A DNA stretch of 64,000 bases from Zobellia roscoffensis (GTDB lineage: Bacteria; Bacteroidota; Bacteroidia; Flavobacteriales; Flavobacteriaceae). Under the pieces are notes generated by a model. The model was not told the origin of the DNA and did no database searches. It saw nothing but the letters and a program-made list of their open reading frames with translations. This document shows positions 17,803 to 27,893 of this stretch, in pieces. The position numbers were made by a program, and so were the translations under genes. Where the stretch lies: contig NZ_JADDXT010000002.1 in assembly GCF_015330165.1 (NCBI RefSeq), positions 3,375,646 through 3,439,645 on the forward strand. Reading direction: 5' to 3'. How positions within the stretch are numbered: position 1 is the stretch's first letter; every line of letters starts with the position of its first letter.

Positions 17803-19713
17803 ATGAAAAAAACACATAAAATAAAAATGAGAACAGCGAATAGCCTCTGTAGGAGAGCTATGGCGTTGTGCATGCTAGTATTAGTTTCTCAGGCATGTAG
17901 CGATGATTTTTTGGATCAGACAAATCCAAATTCCTTGACCACTAAAAGTTTCTGGAAGAATAATTCACAACTTAATCAAGGGTTGAACTCGGTCTATAGC
18001 GCATTAAAAAATAATGATGTATTGGGTATTCAAAATGAATCTGTACGTACAGATTTAGCGGTACCAAGTGGTTACAGACAGGCAACTAGACCAGATGAGA
18101 TGTATTTTCAGGATTTTACGGCAAATACCAAGTACGTAGAGAACAAATGGAATGCACTTTACTTAGGTGTGTTTAGAGCCAACCAAGTCATAGAAAATTA
18201 TGAGCGCTTGGCTGTAGATTATACCACAGAGGCAGCTGAGGAAGAAGGGTTACGGGTATATGCACAAGCAAGAGCTTTAAGAGGGTATTTCTATTATGTA
18301 TTGAACGCCAGCTTTAATGAAGGTAATGTGCCATTGGTAAGTTCGGTTCCAAAAGATTTTGAGGAATTTCAGAAGGCATTGTCTTCTTCTGAAGCCGTGC
18401 AAGCTTTTTACCGTGATGATTTACAATATGGGATGGACAATTTGCCAACTACATATGCAGATTGGGAGTCTTATGGCAGCAATAATTTAGGACGTATTAC
18501 TGCGGGAGCATGTGAAGCATTAATGGGTAAAAGTTACTTGGCAGAGAATGATTTTCAAAATGCCGAAGGTTACTTTAAAAATGTAATAGAGAATTATAAT
18601 TATGCATTAGCAGAAGATATTGCAACTACGGTAACGGGAATAGCGGAGTTTAACTCGGAATCTATTTTTGAAATTAATTATACCACCAATGTTAATCTTG
18701 AAACTACGGGTGAAGAGTCATTGGCTCAAAACATTACCTATATTGTTTTTAACGCTAATATTCAACCAAGTTCATGGTTGGCCATGAAGTACCGAGCAGA
18801 TAAGATTGATCCTGCAGACCCTGCAAATATTAATGTGGGAGCAGATGTATATAATGAAAACGGGGAAATTATAGGTACTGAAGACCGTATGCGTTTGTAC
18901 AGCAAAAGAATGGGGGATTGTATGGGGCAAGTAGATGACCCGGATTCGCCAATGTATGGTGCAATAAACGGTGAGTACGGTAATGCAACGGGGGTTGCTC
19001 CTTTTGCTAGGAACCGTGTTAATATGTTCAAGAAATTCTTGCATTGGAACACTATAGGTGGTGGTGCAGGAGAAGATAGGTCTACATTGATGAATAACCG
19101 TTCTGGAATAAACATTCCGGTCATTCGTTTGGCGGATGTGTACTTAATGTATGCGGAATGTATGCTAGAATCGGGAAATCTACCCGAAGGATTAAAGTAT
19201 ATCAACAGGGTTAGAAAGCGTTCACACTTAGTTTTGCTAGGAAAGGCTTCCGAAGCTGGGGCGGAGTTCAATAACTTGGAAACTACTTACATGGATGACA
19301 TAGATTTTGATTCTTCCAACGGGCAACAGCCAGTTACTGTCCAGAACTTGATGGAGCATTTACGTTTTACGGAAAGACCTTTAGAGTTGTCTTTAGAAGG
19401 AGACCGTGCTACAGATTTAAGACGTTGGGGAAAGTTTAAAGAGCAACTGGAACATTTAGCTTCAATAAAGTACGATTACTGGCATTATGAGAAAAACCTT
19501 AATGGTAAACATGGTACTAGATTTAAGTGTTTTTTAACTGTTTCGGGAGAAGAGCCTACCACTTATGAGGGTAAAAAAGTCTTTAATCAACCTCCAGAAG
19601 TTCAAGATGCTGTTGTGGGAGCGCAGAAGTTTAATGAAAACTTACATGCATACTTGCCAATGCCACAAAGTGAAATTGATTCTAACCTTAATTGGGACGA
19701 GTTTGTTCAATAA
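17803..19713 (+). CDS. SusD/RagB-family glycan-binding lipoprotein
   Basis: This 636-aa lipoprotein forms the lid of the SusC channel and binds the glycan at the cell surface. The signal has a lipobox near residue 32 (VSQAC) followed by the acidic S-D-D run typical of surface-exported flavobacterial lipoproteins. SusD marks are DFLDQTNPNSLT at the mature N-terminus, the TPR-like helices through the middle (ARALRGYFYYVL), and the C-terminal RPLELSLEGDRATDLRRW motif with the ending YLPMPQSEID. An in-frame second ATG lies 9 codons in (MRTAN), so the true start could be there; both keep the signal. It follows susC by 11 bases and precedes a third surface lipoprotein by 21 bases. Confidence 0.96.
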   Translation: MKKTHKIKMRTANSLCRRAMALCMLVLVSQACSDDFLDQTNPNSLTTKSFWKNNSQLNQGLNSVYSALKNNDVLGIQNESVRTDLAVPSGYRQATRPDEMYFQDFTANTKYVENKWNALYLGVFRANQVIENYERLAVDYTTEAAEEEGLRVYAQARALRGYFYYVLNASFNEGNVPLVSSVPKDFEEFQKALSSSEAVQAFYRDDLQYGMDNLPTTYADWESYGSNNLGRITAGACEALMGKSYLAENDFQNAEGYFKNVIENYNYALAEDIATTVTGIAEFNSESIFEINYTTNVNLETTGEESLAQNITYIVFNANIQPSSWLAMKYRADKIDPADPANINVGADVYNENGEIIGTEDRMRLYSKRMGDCMGQVDDPDSPMYGAINGEYGNATGVAPFARNRVNMFKKFLHWNTIGGGAGEDRSTLMNNRSGINIPVIRLADVYLMYAECMLESGNLPEGLKYINRVRKRSHLVLLGKASEAGAEFNNLETTYMDDIDFDSSNGQQPVTVQNLMEHLRFTERPLELSLEGDRATDLRRWGKFKEQLEHLASIKYDYWHYEKNLNGKHGTRFKCFLTVSGEEPTTYEGKKVFNQPPEVQDAVVGAQKFNENLHAYLPMPQSEIDSNLNWDEFVQ

Positions 19714-19734
19714 ATCAAATCTAAACAAAAGAAA

Positions 19735-21738
19735 ATGAGAGATATAAAATATAGTATTAGGTTTCTTTTTTTACTGCTGATTATAGTTGGCTGTGAAGAT
19801 GATGACGAGTACATAGCACCAAATACCTTTGTAGATGCCGCATTTACAACAACATGGGGTACAGCGGTTGTTAAGGATTTAGATATAAACAATTATGGGT
19901 CCTTTATGGACCTGTCCAATGGTACCACTAAACATGAGTGGACCATACCGGAAGGAACATTTTTTCTAAAGGGACCTCTACCTACTAAAGCAGATAGTTT
20001 TGAGTCGAGCATAATTGAAGGTGCAGGTATGGTATCAGATGAACGAACGGTACATGTACTGTTTACCAAAGGCGATTCACTTACTCCCATAAAACTGCAT
20101 AATGAATATGAGGAGTATACGGAGTTTGTTTTACCTACTGGGTGGGATGTTGAAACTAACTCATCAATCTTTGACACGTTAAGAACCGTACAAAAAGGTG
20201 CGGCTTGGGTTTTAGATTATACTATTATGGTTGATGTCTATGATACTATTGTGGCAGATATGGAGATTAGGACTTTAGGAGGGAATAAAATCGACTTTAA
20301 AACTCAGGAAGTAATCGATGTAAAGTTTGGTGATGAACTGATTTTTGAAGATTTAAGTCGGTCCAACAATACCTCTAGACCAACCACTACGGTATGGACA
20401 ATTCATACGATTGAAGAAAATGAAGAGGATGAGGAAAACATCATAAATGTTAACGAGGAAAAAACGATTGATACGCTTAATTTCAATAAGCGAATTGGGA
20501 AGTTTGAAGGTCGTCTGATTTCCAAGAGAGATAGAACCGAAACCGTCCAAGCAGACGAAGAGAGGTATGATATTCCCGTAGTATTTAATATTACCGCTTT
20601 GGACGAAGCCTTGGAACAATCGGGAGATGTGTTTGAATTGGCGGACAATACCATTGAAATTCCTTTAAGCTCAAAATTGATAGCGCTAACGGAAGATGTA
20701 TCTACCAACTTTATGGTAGAGGTTAATGGTGTGGCTAGGTCAGTTGCATCAGTAGCTCAAAACCCTGATAATTTGGATGTACTTGTACTAACGTTGGATA
20801 CCCAATTGGAAGGTACGGATGCGACCAATACGGTTACTGTATCTTATGATGGTGGTAGTTCTACATTACAGTCCGTAGATGAACGTGTACTTGAAGCTTT
20901 TAGCAGCGTGCCTGTTGAGGTATATGTACCTATTCCGGTCAATAGGGTAGGTACAATTCAAAAAGTAACGGAAGACGATGCTATTTTGGTGTCTTTTGAT
21001 CAAGAGTTGGATCCTGCATCCATAACGGCTTCTGCAGATGCTACAATGGGCTTTTCGGCCATGGTAAACGGTGTTGATGCAATAGTGAGTTCGGTTGAAG
21101 CTGATGCTGTTGATGCGTCTACCTTAAGAATAATGCTTGGAGAAGAACTATACAGAGATGATGAGATTACGATTTCATATGCAGGTCCAGGGGATATTGT
21201 TTCTGTTGGTGCCGGCGAGCTTGTAGATTTTGGTCCAGATGCGGTTGTGGCAAATGAAGATAATATTTTAGGTGAGGTTGGTATGTTCGAAAATGCAATA
21301 GATACAGATTGGATGAATACGGGTTCTAATGGAACCGGAGCTGCTGAAATTGTTGCTGCACCAACACCTGATGTAGTTTCAGGAGTAGTGCCTTCTGGAA
21401 ATGTTTTGCGTTTGTCGGCTCCCGATGGTAATAAACCCAACACGGTAACCAGCGGAACTTTTGCCTTTGAAGCTGGGGTGGTTTATAGGGTAAAGTTCAA
21501 AAGGTATTTGGGCAGCACTACAAATACCGCGTTCGCAAAACATTATTTTGGCGATCAGCAAGTTAATGATCAATGGAACGATGTAGATGATGAGTTGGGT
21601 ACATGGCAATTGGTAGAATTTACTTTTATAGCCGCAGCAACCTCTAACGGAACGGTACGTATTCAACCTGTACCAGCAGGAATAAGTGATGTTTATTATG
21701 ACGATTATACAATTCAAGTAGATGATAATCGGCCTTAA
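19735..21738 (+). CDS. Surface glycan-binding-type lipoprotein with Ig-like domains and C-terminal carbohydrate-binding-like domain
   Basis: This 667-aa protein is in the usual third place of a susCD operon, where surface glycan-binding proteins are encoded. A lipobox (IVGC, about residue 20) is followed by E-D-D-D-E, a surface-export-like acidic stretch. Residues about 25-300 look like PKD/Ig-type beta domains. About 300-395 and 405-510 resemble SwmA/SwmB-like Ig folds (FELADNTIEIPLSSKL, ILVSFDQELDPASI). Residues about 515-665 read like a jelly-roll carbohydrate-binding module (FAFEAGVVYRVKFKRYLG, TWQLVEFTFIAA, DVYYDDYTIQV). I do not recognise a named family for the whole protein. The role, binding the PUL glycan at the surface, is inferred from position and architecture. 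Confidence 0.85.
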   Translation: MRDIKYSIRFLFLLLIIVGCEDDDEYIAPNTFVDAAFTTTWGTAVVKDLDINNYGSFMDLSNGTTKHEWTIPEGTFFLKGPLPTKADSFESSIIEGAGMVSDERTVHVLFTKGDSLTPIKLHNEYEEYTEFVLPTGWDVETNSSIFDTLRTVQKGAAWVLDYTIMVDVYDTIVADMEIRTLGGNKIDFKTQEVIDVKFGDELIFEDLSRSNNTSRPTTTVWTIHTIEENEEDEENIINVNEEKTIDTLNFNKRIGKFEGRLISKRDRTETVQADEERYDIPVVFNITALDEALEQSGDVFELADNTIEIPLSSKLIALTEDVSTNFMVEVNGVARSVASVAQNPDNLDVLVLTLDTQLEGTDATNTVTVSYDGGSSTLQSVDERVLEAFSSVPVEVYVPIPVNRVGTIQKVTEDDAILVSFDQELDPASITASADATMGFSAMVNGVDAIVSSVEADAVDASTLRIMLGEELYRDDEITISYAGPGDIVSVGAGELVDFGPDAVVANEDNILGEVGMFENAIDTDWMNTGSNGTGAAEIVAAPTPDVVSGVVPSGNVLRLSAPDGNKPNTVTSGTFAFEAGVVYRVKFKRYLGSTTNTAFAKHYFGDQQVNDQWNDVDDELGTWQLVEFTFIAAATSNGTVRIQPVPAGISDVYYDDYTIQVDDNRP

Positions 21739-22065
21739 TTAAGACTGTTAGTAGTGTTTTGATTGTTTAGGTAAAACCGCTTCAACTTGGTAAAATTGAA
21801 GCGGTTTTTTATTTTAATGAGAATTGTTATCGAGAACATCTGTCCTTAATAAATCTGTCTGGTATAGTGTACAATTTAATCTTTAATAGAATTGAATGAA
21901 TAGCACAGCCAATGAATGGATAAAAAAAGGAATTTGCGCATGTATGCACTCAGTATGCGACCTAAAATTGAATAAACTATACTAACTATGGGACTAACAT
22001 TTATAACCTTAGCTATTATAATTATCTCATATTTTTAGTTTTTCCCACTATTGAATAATCAATGC
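21739..22065. other. Intergenic region between convergent operons
   Basis: After a terminator at 21773-21814 these 327 bases have no supported gene. A 16-codon open frame at 21988-22038 would encode a very hydrophobic peptide (MGLTFITLAIIIISYF); it may be chance or a decayed transporter end and is not called as a gene. Confidence 0.5.
21773..21814 (+). terminator. Rho-independent terminator of the susCD operon
   Basis: AAAACCGCTTCAA (21773-21785) pairs perfectly with TTGAAGCGGTTTT (21796-21808), giving a 13-bp stem with a 10-base loop, followed on the + strand by a T run. It lies 35 bases after the stop codon of the third surface protein gene. Confidence 0.9.
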
Positions 22066-23184
22066 TCATTCAGTTACCCCAAAATGAAAAATAGCAGTTT
22101 CATCGTACTTTTCACCAGGAAGCAATAGCGTAGAAGGGAAGTTCTCGTGATTGGGAGTATCCGGGAAATGTTGAGTCTCCAAACAAAATGCCATATGGTT
22201 GGCATATTTTATATTGTTTTTCCCTGTTAAGGCATCTCCTATGGCATTGCCGGAATAAAATTGAACCCCTGGTTGCGTAGTTGAAATAGTCATTGTCCGA
22301 CCCGATTTAAGTTCTACTACTTCTATTACTTCTTTTAATTCCCCAACAGGTTTATTAAAAATATAATTGTAATGATACCCGTTAAAGTTCAGCTTGTGAA
22401 TGTTATTGCCTATTGGAGTTGGAGTGGTTAAATCCCAATCTGTGCCTTTTACAGTACCTAATTTTCCTGTAGGAATAATTTCTTCATCGATTTCAGTGTA
22501 TTTGTCAGCATCTATTTTTAGGATATGGTCATAGATTTTGTCTTTCATGCCATTAAGGTTAAAATAGCTGTGCTGGGTCATATTCACATGCGTAGCTTTA
22601 TCCGTTGTGGCTTCATAATGCACTTCAATAGCATTGTCATCAGTCAGAGTATACGTGACGTAACTCTCTAAATTACCAGGAAACCCCATGGTATTATCTG
22701 CTGAGATATGTTGCAATCTAATAGAAGGCCCCAGTTTGTTAGCTACAATTTTTGAATCCCAGACCACACGGTCAAATTCGTTACCACCGTGTAGACAGTG
22801 TACATCGCTATTTTTTGAGAGTTCGTAGGTAGTTCCATCAATCGTAAATTTACCGTTTCTAATACGGTTAGCAACCCTTCCTATGGTAGCTCCAAAGCAA
22901 GGGTGCTCCGCAGTGTACTGTTCTAAAGTGTCAAAACCGAGTACTACATCCTCAAATACACCATTTTTGTCAGGTACCATAATAGAGGTAATAGTACCTC
23001 CAAAATTGGTGAGTTTTACTACCATGCCATTCGCATTTACCAAAGTGTATAAAATTACGTTTCTACCATTTGCGGTCCCCCAGTCTTTACTGGTTACACC
23101 TGCATGCTTTTGAGCATTTGTTTGTGCAAATACACAAAAACAAATCAGTAAAAAAGAACCTTTTATTCCTTTAATTCCTTTCAT
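22066..23184 (-). CDS. galM: Aldose 1-epimerase (galactose mutarotase), exported
   Basis: This 372-aa protein interconverts the alpha and beta anomers of released hexoses. A signal peptide (ending near TNAQ) places it in the periplasm, as usual for PUL-associated copies, whereas housekeeping mutarotases are cytoplasmic. Family marks are NFGGTITSIMVPD, GATIGRVANRI, the catalytic histidine in TQHSYFNLNG, GVQFYSGN and the catalytic glutamate in FCLETQHFPD. It is the last gene of the five-gene unit beginning with the DUF1080 gene; the gap to the upstream sulfatase is 46 bases. Its presence supports a galactose-containing substrate, though mutarotases also accept other hexoses. Confidence 0.94.
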   Translation of the reverse strand: MKGIKGIKGSFLLICFCVFAQTNAQKHAGVTSKDWGTANGRNVILYTLVNANGMVVKLTNFGGTITSIMVPDKNGVFEDVVLGFDTLEQYTAEHPCFGATIGRVANRIRNGKFTIDGTTYELSKNSDVHCLHGGNEFDRVVWDSKIVANKLGPSIRLQHISADNTMGFPGNLESYVTYTLTDDNAIEVHYEATTDKATHVNMTQHSYFNLNGMKDKIYDHILKIDADKYTEIDEEIIPTGKLGTVKGTDWDLTTPTPIGNNIHKLNFNGYHYNYIFNKPVGELKEVIEVVELKSGRTMTISTTQPGVQFYSGNAIGDALTGKNNIKYANHMAFCLETQHFPDTPNHENFPSTLLLPGEKYDETAIFHFGVTE

Positions 23185-23230
23185 GATTTTATGATTTTTT
23201 AAACTGATGGTAATTTTTTACAATGAGTTA

Positions 23231-24922
23231 TTATTTCGGTTCTATTATAACACCGCGCTCTCCTTCGCTATCCGAAGTATACCTAAGAACTTTAGGAAAT
23301 CCGGTACCTCTAGCATTGGTGATTTCTGTTTTCCAGACTTTTCTCAACTCTTCTAATTTACTCTTGTTAGAAGCATCAGAAGCTAAATTAGTGGTTTCTT
23401 TTGGGTCTTTTTTCAGGTTGAACAATTCTTCATAAACCGCTGGTTCACCGTTTAAAGGTCCGTCTGCATAATCACGATATACGGCAATGTCCGGATCGTG
23501 AACCTTATAAAGCATTGCACTGGTATTTATACCCATGGCTTTAGCTGTCGCTATCTTTTTTAAGGCCGAAAAATTCTCGTTCTTATAATACCGAATGTAT
23601 TTCCATTCGTGGTCTTGAACAGACTCGCATCTAGGGTTACCAAACTGGGTAGACCATAAATTCTCGGTATATAGAAAAGGGCGAACTTCTTCTTCCTCTC
23701 CGGCTAAAAGGTGCGTTAGGTTTTTACCTTGGTACGTATCTGGAATAGCCACGCCTGCCATAGTCATCATGGTTGGTGCAATATCTATACTTTGTACCAA
23801 AGCATCAGAAGTTTTCCCCCTTTTTGATTTCTTTGTGTTTGGATTAAAGATTATCATAGGTACATGCGTAGTTTCTTCGTAACACAAAGCCTTTCCACCA
23901 AGTCCGAACTGGCCCATGAAAAGTCCGTGGTCAGAAGTAAAAACAATAACGGTATTCTTGTCTATTTTTTGGTCCTTCAAAGTTTGTCTAAGCTCTCCTA
24001 GTAGACGGTCAATACCTGTCATAGCTTCCATTTGCCTTATGTAACGCTCTCTAAAACCTTCTGGCGTATCTACATAATCATAACCCACCTGACGATCTTC
24101 CGCGTGATGTATTTCTGCAGGTAATTTTGGTGCTTTTATATCTTTTCTAGCGACATAATTTTCTGGTAACGGAATATTCTGGTCGCGATAAAGCGTTTTG
24201 TAAATCTCATCGTCAGAATCACGCATTTGCATAGAACCTGTTCCCGCTCCGTGAGGAAGGTTAAAACATACGGAAAGCATAAAAGGCTTATCCGTAGGTC
24301 TGTTGTCTATGAATTTTATGGCCCCACCTAATTTCTGCTCATTGGATAAAAAATCTTGAATTCCTTCACCAACCACTTCTACTTGGGTGTCGTTTTTAGC
24401 ATCTTTAAAAATACTGTGACGGTCTTTTGGATAGAAGCCCAGATGACCATGGCCTGCGTACCAGTAATCAAAGCTCTTTTCCATGAGTCCGCTATCATAA
24501 CCACCCTCTCCAACAGGAACATGGTTTTTCCCTACCCAACCGGTGTAATACCCATTTTCACGCATAACCATAGGATAGGTATTGTTCCAACCTTCTTTGG
24601 ACATACTGGTGCCGGAATTAAAGTTTATACCGTGTTTTCTCTCAAACTGACTTGTTAGAATACTGGCTCTACTTGGTGTGCAAATAGCAGTAGTTATATG
24701 GGCATTGGTGAACAAAACCCCATCACTAGCCAATTTATCTAGGTTTGGCGTTTTTACAATGGTATTGCCCGTACAGCCCATGAGGCCGTACTGCTGGTCA
24801 TCCGTTAATATAAAGATGAAATTTGGCTGCTCTTGTGCCCAACCGGATACGGTTGCTGCGGCGTAAATGCAGAGCATAATGACCAAATTTTTCACCAATT
24901 TTAATTGAAAGTCCTGTTTCAT
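23231..24922 (-). CDS. S1-family sulfatase, exported
   Basis: This 563-aa sulfatase starts with a positively charged n-region and a hydrophobic core ending near VSGWAQ. The metal motif FILTDDQQYGLMGC is followed by the maturation motif C-T-P-S-R with the cysteine at residue 81. Further family marks are GWVGKNHVP, FNLPHG and FTSDHGLFMGQFGLGGK. It resembles the iduronate- and choline-sulfatase-like branch more than its neighbour at 24952-26346, so the two probably cut different sulfate esters. It lies 29 bases after that gene. The C-terminus ends in a segment matching the family's usual substrate-facing tail. Substrate unknown. Confidence 0.94.
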   Translation of the reverse strand: MKQDFQLKLVKNLVIMLCIYAAATVSGWAQEQPNFIFILTDDQQYGLMGCTGNTIVKTPNLDKLASDGVLFTNAHITTAICTPSRASILTSQFERKHGINFNSGTSMSKEGWNNTYPMVMRENGYYTGWVGKNHVPVGEGGYDSGLMEKSFDYWYAGHGHLGFYPKDRHSIFKDAKNDTQVEVVGEGIQDFLSNEQKLGGAIKFIDNRPTDKPFMLSVCFNLPHGAGTGSMQMRDSDDEIYKTLYRDQNIPLPENYVARKDIKAPKLPAEIHHAEDRQVGYDYVDTPEGFRERYIRQMEAMTGIDRLLGELRQTLKDQKIDKNTVIVFTSDHGLFMGQFGLGGKALCYEETTHVPMIIFNPNTKKSKRGKTSDALVQSIDIAPTMMTMAGVAIPDTYQGKNLTHLLAGEEEEVRPFLYTENLWSTQFGNPRCESVQDHEWKYIRYYKNENFSALKKIATAKAMGINTSAMLYKVHDPDIAVYRDYADGPLNGEPAVYEELFNLKKDPKETTNLASDASNKSKLEELRKVWKTEITNARGTGFPKVLRYTSDSEGERGVIIEPK

Positions 24923-24951
24923 ATTATATTTCCTAAATTATAATTCTCTTC

Positions 24952-26346
24952 TTATTTTCCTGTTGGACCTTGGGCTTTTTTGCGCATGCCCTGTAAAGCT
25001 TTTTCTTCTTTAAGAACATTTTCACGGTGCGGGTCTAACCAACCAGGAACTAGGTTTTTAGCATCCCAAGCCGTGTATGCTTTTTCTAGTTCAGCAATTT
25101 TTTCAGGATGCTTATCTGCTATATCCGTTCGTTCCCAAGGGTCGCTTTTTAGATTGAAAAGCAACGTTTTGTTCTTGTATGAACTCTTATAAAGTTTGTA
25201 ATCACCTATTCTAACGGCATACTCAAATCCGCCAACGGAACGCCAGAACAATTTTTCATGGGGAGTGCCGGTTTTTCCATCTAAAATATAGGGTAGGAGA
25301 GTGGTGCCGTCTAATTGTGTTTCTTTTGTAACATCACCGCCAGCGGCTTCTAGAAAAGTTGGGAAAAGGTCCAATGAGCTAATAGGTTTCTCATAATGTT
25401 GACCCGCTTTCAATTTCTCTGGCCAAGTGATAAAAAAGGGAACTTTTATTCCACCTTCAAACAACATGCCTTTGTGCCCTCTGTACGGTCGGTTGTCAGC
25501 ATGTTCCGTACGTCCTCCGTTATCACTTAAAAATACTAAAATTGTGTTTTCTTTCATACCATTTGCAACTAGTGTAGAGTCTATTCTACCTACGTTTGCA
25601 TCAACAGCATTTACCATGGCGGCATAGATACTGCGCCCACCATATTCAATATGTTTTGTGTTTTCTAAATATTGTTGGGTAGCATGGTCAGGAGCGTGTG
25701 GTGCGTTGTATGCCAAGTACATGAAAAATGGTTTATCATCTTTCTTGGTAATAAAATCGATGGCCTCATTTGTGAAATCATCGGTTAGGTACCGTAATTC
25801 ATTTTGAGGAACCGGTTTACCATTTCTAACAATGGTTTTAATAGGACCATCGGGTACGCCCCAATAGTTCATTCCACCACCGGCAAAACCGAACCAATGG
25901 TCAAAACCTTGTTGAGTAGGATGAAGGCTAGAATGATCGCCCAAGTGCCATTTTCCAATAGCGCTTGTGCGATATCCACGTTCTTTTAAGGCTTCAGGAA
26001 TCATTTTTTCAGAAAGTGGAGTCCCAACCGTATCATCATTTTCCGCCTTGTATGGCATATTACAATCGTGACCAAAACGAGCCTGATAACGACCGGTTAA
26101 AAGTCCCGCACGTGAAGGACTGCAGTACGGATGTGAAACATACCCGTTATCGAAAATCACCCCTTGGGAGGCTAATTTGTCCAAATTTGGGGTGGGAATA
26201 TCCGTTGCTCCGTTAAAGCCAACATCTGCCCAACCTTGGTCATCCGTTAGGACAACGATAATATTTGGCTTTTTTTCTTGTGCTACACTGGGTAGGGCCG
26301 TTAGGAAACCTAACGCAAAAGTGAATAAAAGTTTAGTGTTCTTCAT
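24952..26346 (-). CDS. S1-family sulfatase (arylsulfatase A-like branch), exported
   Basis: This 464-aa sulfatase has a signal peptide ending near PSVAQ. The sequence IVVLTDDQGWADVGFNG is the typical metal-binding start of the arylsulfatase-A/N-acetylgalactosamine-sulfatase-like branch. The maturation motif is C-S-P-S-R with the cysteine at residue 75, followed by AGLLTGRYQARFGH. GKWHLGD, YNAPHAPDH, FLSDNGG and RGHKGMLFEGGIKVPFF are all intact. It lies 14 bases after the GH29 gene upstream and 29 bases before the next sulfatase, so the three are one transcript. It should desulfate the PUL glycan; the exact position is unknown. Confidence 0.95.
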   Translation of the reverse strand: MKNTKLLFTFALGFLTALPSVAQEKKPNIIVVLTDDQGWADVGFNGATDIPTPNLDKLASQGVIFDNGYVSHPYCSPSRAGLLTGRYQARFGHDCNMPYKAENDDTVGTPLSEKMIPEALKERGYRTSAIGKWHLGDHSSLHPTQQGFDHWFGFAGGGMNYWGVPDGPIKTIVRNGKPVPQNELRYLTDDFTNEAIDFITKKDDKPFFMYLAYNAPHAPDHATQQYLENTKHIEYGGRSIYAAMVNAVDANVGRIDSTLVANGMKENTILVFLSDNGGRTEHADNRPYRGHKGMLFEGGIKVPFFITWPEKLKAGQHYEKPISSLDLFPTFLEAAGGDVTKETQLDGTTLLPYILDGKTGTPHEKLFWRSVGGFEYAVRIGDYKLYKSSYKNKTLLFNLKSDPWERTDIADKHPEKIAELEKAYTAWDAKNLVPGWLDPHRENVLKEEKALQGMRKKAQGPTGK

Positions 26347-26360
26347 TATATAAGTTCTAA

Positions 26361-27872
26361 TTATTTTAAAGTGATTTTGTAAACCAGAGCAGCTTCAGCT
26401 TCAGCAGGCATTTTTCTTGGAGAAGTAACCGTAAGACCTTCTTCTGTTTTCTCCCATTTTATTTTTTGTTTACTTCCTAAAACAGAAACAGATTTAACGT
26501 TCATATCCTTGGCTTTGTTGGCAAAAGCTGTTAGTACCGTTTGTTTGTTTTCTCCTGGCCAACCTAATTGTATAGCGTACACCGTTTTGTTGTTTTTGGT
26601 ATACCGAATATCTTTTGAATTTAAGTCGTATAAGCCGGCTTTTATAGCGCCGTAAGCATTCCATTCATCCTCAGGGTTACGCTTCATTTCCGTTGGTCCT
26701 TGACCATATGCTACAAAAGGACGTGTATAATAAATTGCTTCGCCATATAATTTTAACCAAGCGCCGATCCCTTCCATAGCTATAGCTTGTTCTTCTGGAA
26801 TAATACCTTTTGCCATGGGAGCTGCAGCTAAAATCATTACGCCGTTTTTACTCACTACTTCGGCCAAAATCCGAATGGCTTTTTTAGGGTCTAAAGCAGT
26901 ACGTTTATCTTTGTTATAACCCCAAGAACTACCCAACTGAAAATCGGTTACCCAGACTTCTGGGGCGATATCTATAACCGTAGCTCTTTCTAAATTTACA
27001 ACAGCTAAATCCGTTGGAAAAAATGACCCTTTGGTGTTAACCACTACCTCTTTATTCTGCTCTTTTGCTTTGTTGAAATAGTTGGCCAGAAATTGTTTGC
27101 GGTAATCCTCTTGAATATACCCTTGGGCAAAATCCATCCAAATATAATCCGGAGAATAGGAGTTGATTACTTCATTCAATTTTCCTAGCCAGATATCACA
27201 TTCTTCCTTATAAGTGGTATTTCCGTAAAGAATACGGTACTCATCTTCTTGAGGAACTTCCGGGTTAGCATAGGTTACTGCATGCATGCTTACGGGGCGC
27301 AGAAAACTGTTTTCTTTTTTGGGATAAAAATGCATGTGAAAACCATGGTGAAAAGTGGTCATGAATTTTAAATTGCGCTTTTTTACTTCGTCACCAATTT
27401 GTTTAACTACATCAATTTTAGGGCCTTTATCAAAGGAGTTCCACGGATTTACGTCACTTTCCCAAAGCGAAAATCCGTCATGGTGTTCAGCAATGGTTCC
27501 AATGAATTTAGCACCCATATTCTCGAACATATCAACCCAACGCTCCGCAGAAAATTTTTCTGCTTTCCATTGCGGGATAAAATCGTGATAATCTACATCT
27601 CTTCCGTAAGTTTTGGTATGGTAGTCATAGACATCTTTGCCCCAACTTTTTTGACGATCACTTTCATACATAAAACGCCCGTACCATTCATTTCCATTAG
27701 CAGGAACATTGTATACGCCCCAGTGAAAATATACGCCTAACTTGGCATCTGCAAACCATTCAGGGGTTGCTTTATGTTGTTTGAGGTTTTCCCATTCTGG
27801 CTCAAATTTTTCTTGAGCGTTGGTTACAGCCATAAGGCCCAATAGTAAAAGAAGGGCAATCTTGTTTTTCAT
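26361..27872 (-). CDS. GH29 alpha-L-fucosidase-type exo-glycosidase, exported
   Basis: This 503-aa protein has a signal peptide (ending AVTNAQ). The catalytic barrel has KLGVYFHWGVYNVPA, TIAEHHDGFSLW and NPWNSFDKGPKID. The nucleophile is D247 in PDYIWMDF, the standard WxD arrangement. A C-terminal beta-sandwich follows (about 400-503). It differs clearly from the GH29 at 6401-7957, including a longer loop after the histidine pair (FHHGFHMHFYP). Both alpha-L-fucosidases and alpha-L-galactosidases are known in GH29, so either sugar is possible. It sits between a DUF1080 protein gene and two sulfatase genes. Confidence 0.93.
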   Translation of the reverse strand: MKNKIALLLLLGLMAVTNAQEKFEPEWENLKQHKATPEWFADAKLGVYFHWGVYNVPANGNEWYGRFMYESDRQKSWGKDVYDYHTKTYGRDVDYHDFIPQWKAEKFSAERWVDMFENMGAKFIGTIAEHHDGFSLWESDVNPWNSFDKGPKIDVVKQIGDEVKKRNLKFMTTFHHGFHMHFYPKKENSFLRPVSMHAVTYANPEVPQEDEYRILYGNTTYKEECDIWLGKLNEVINSYSPDYIWMDFAQGYIQEDYRKQFLANYFNKAKEQNKEVVVNTKGSFFPTDLAVVNLERATVIDIAPEVWVTDFQLGSSWGYNKDKRTALDPKKAIRILAEVVSKNGVMILAAAPMAKGIIPEEQAIAMEGIGAWLKLYGEAIYYTRPFVAYGQGPTEMKRNPEDEWNAYGAIKAGLYDLNSKDIRYTKNNKTVYAIQLGWPGENKQTVLTAFANKAKDMNVKSVSVLGSKQKIKWEKTEEGLTVTSPRKMPAEAEAALVYKITLK

Positions 27873-27893
27873 TTAAATAGAGTATGCTTGTTT

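Noticed and set aside
18762..19271. 169-codon open frame antisense to susD
   Set aside because: It is a shadow of the well-supported SusD coding sequence; no family resemblance.
21988..22038. 16-codon hydrophobic open frame (MGLTFITLAIIIISYF)
   Set aside because: Very short, in AT-rich sequence where chance frames are hydrophobic; no ribosome-binding or family evidence.
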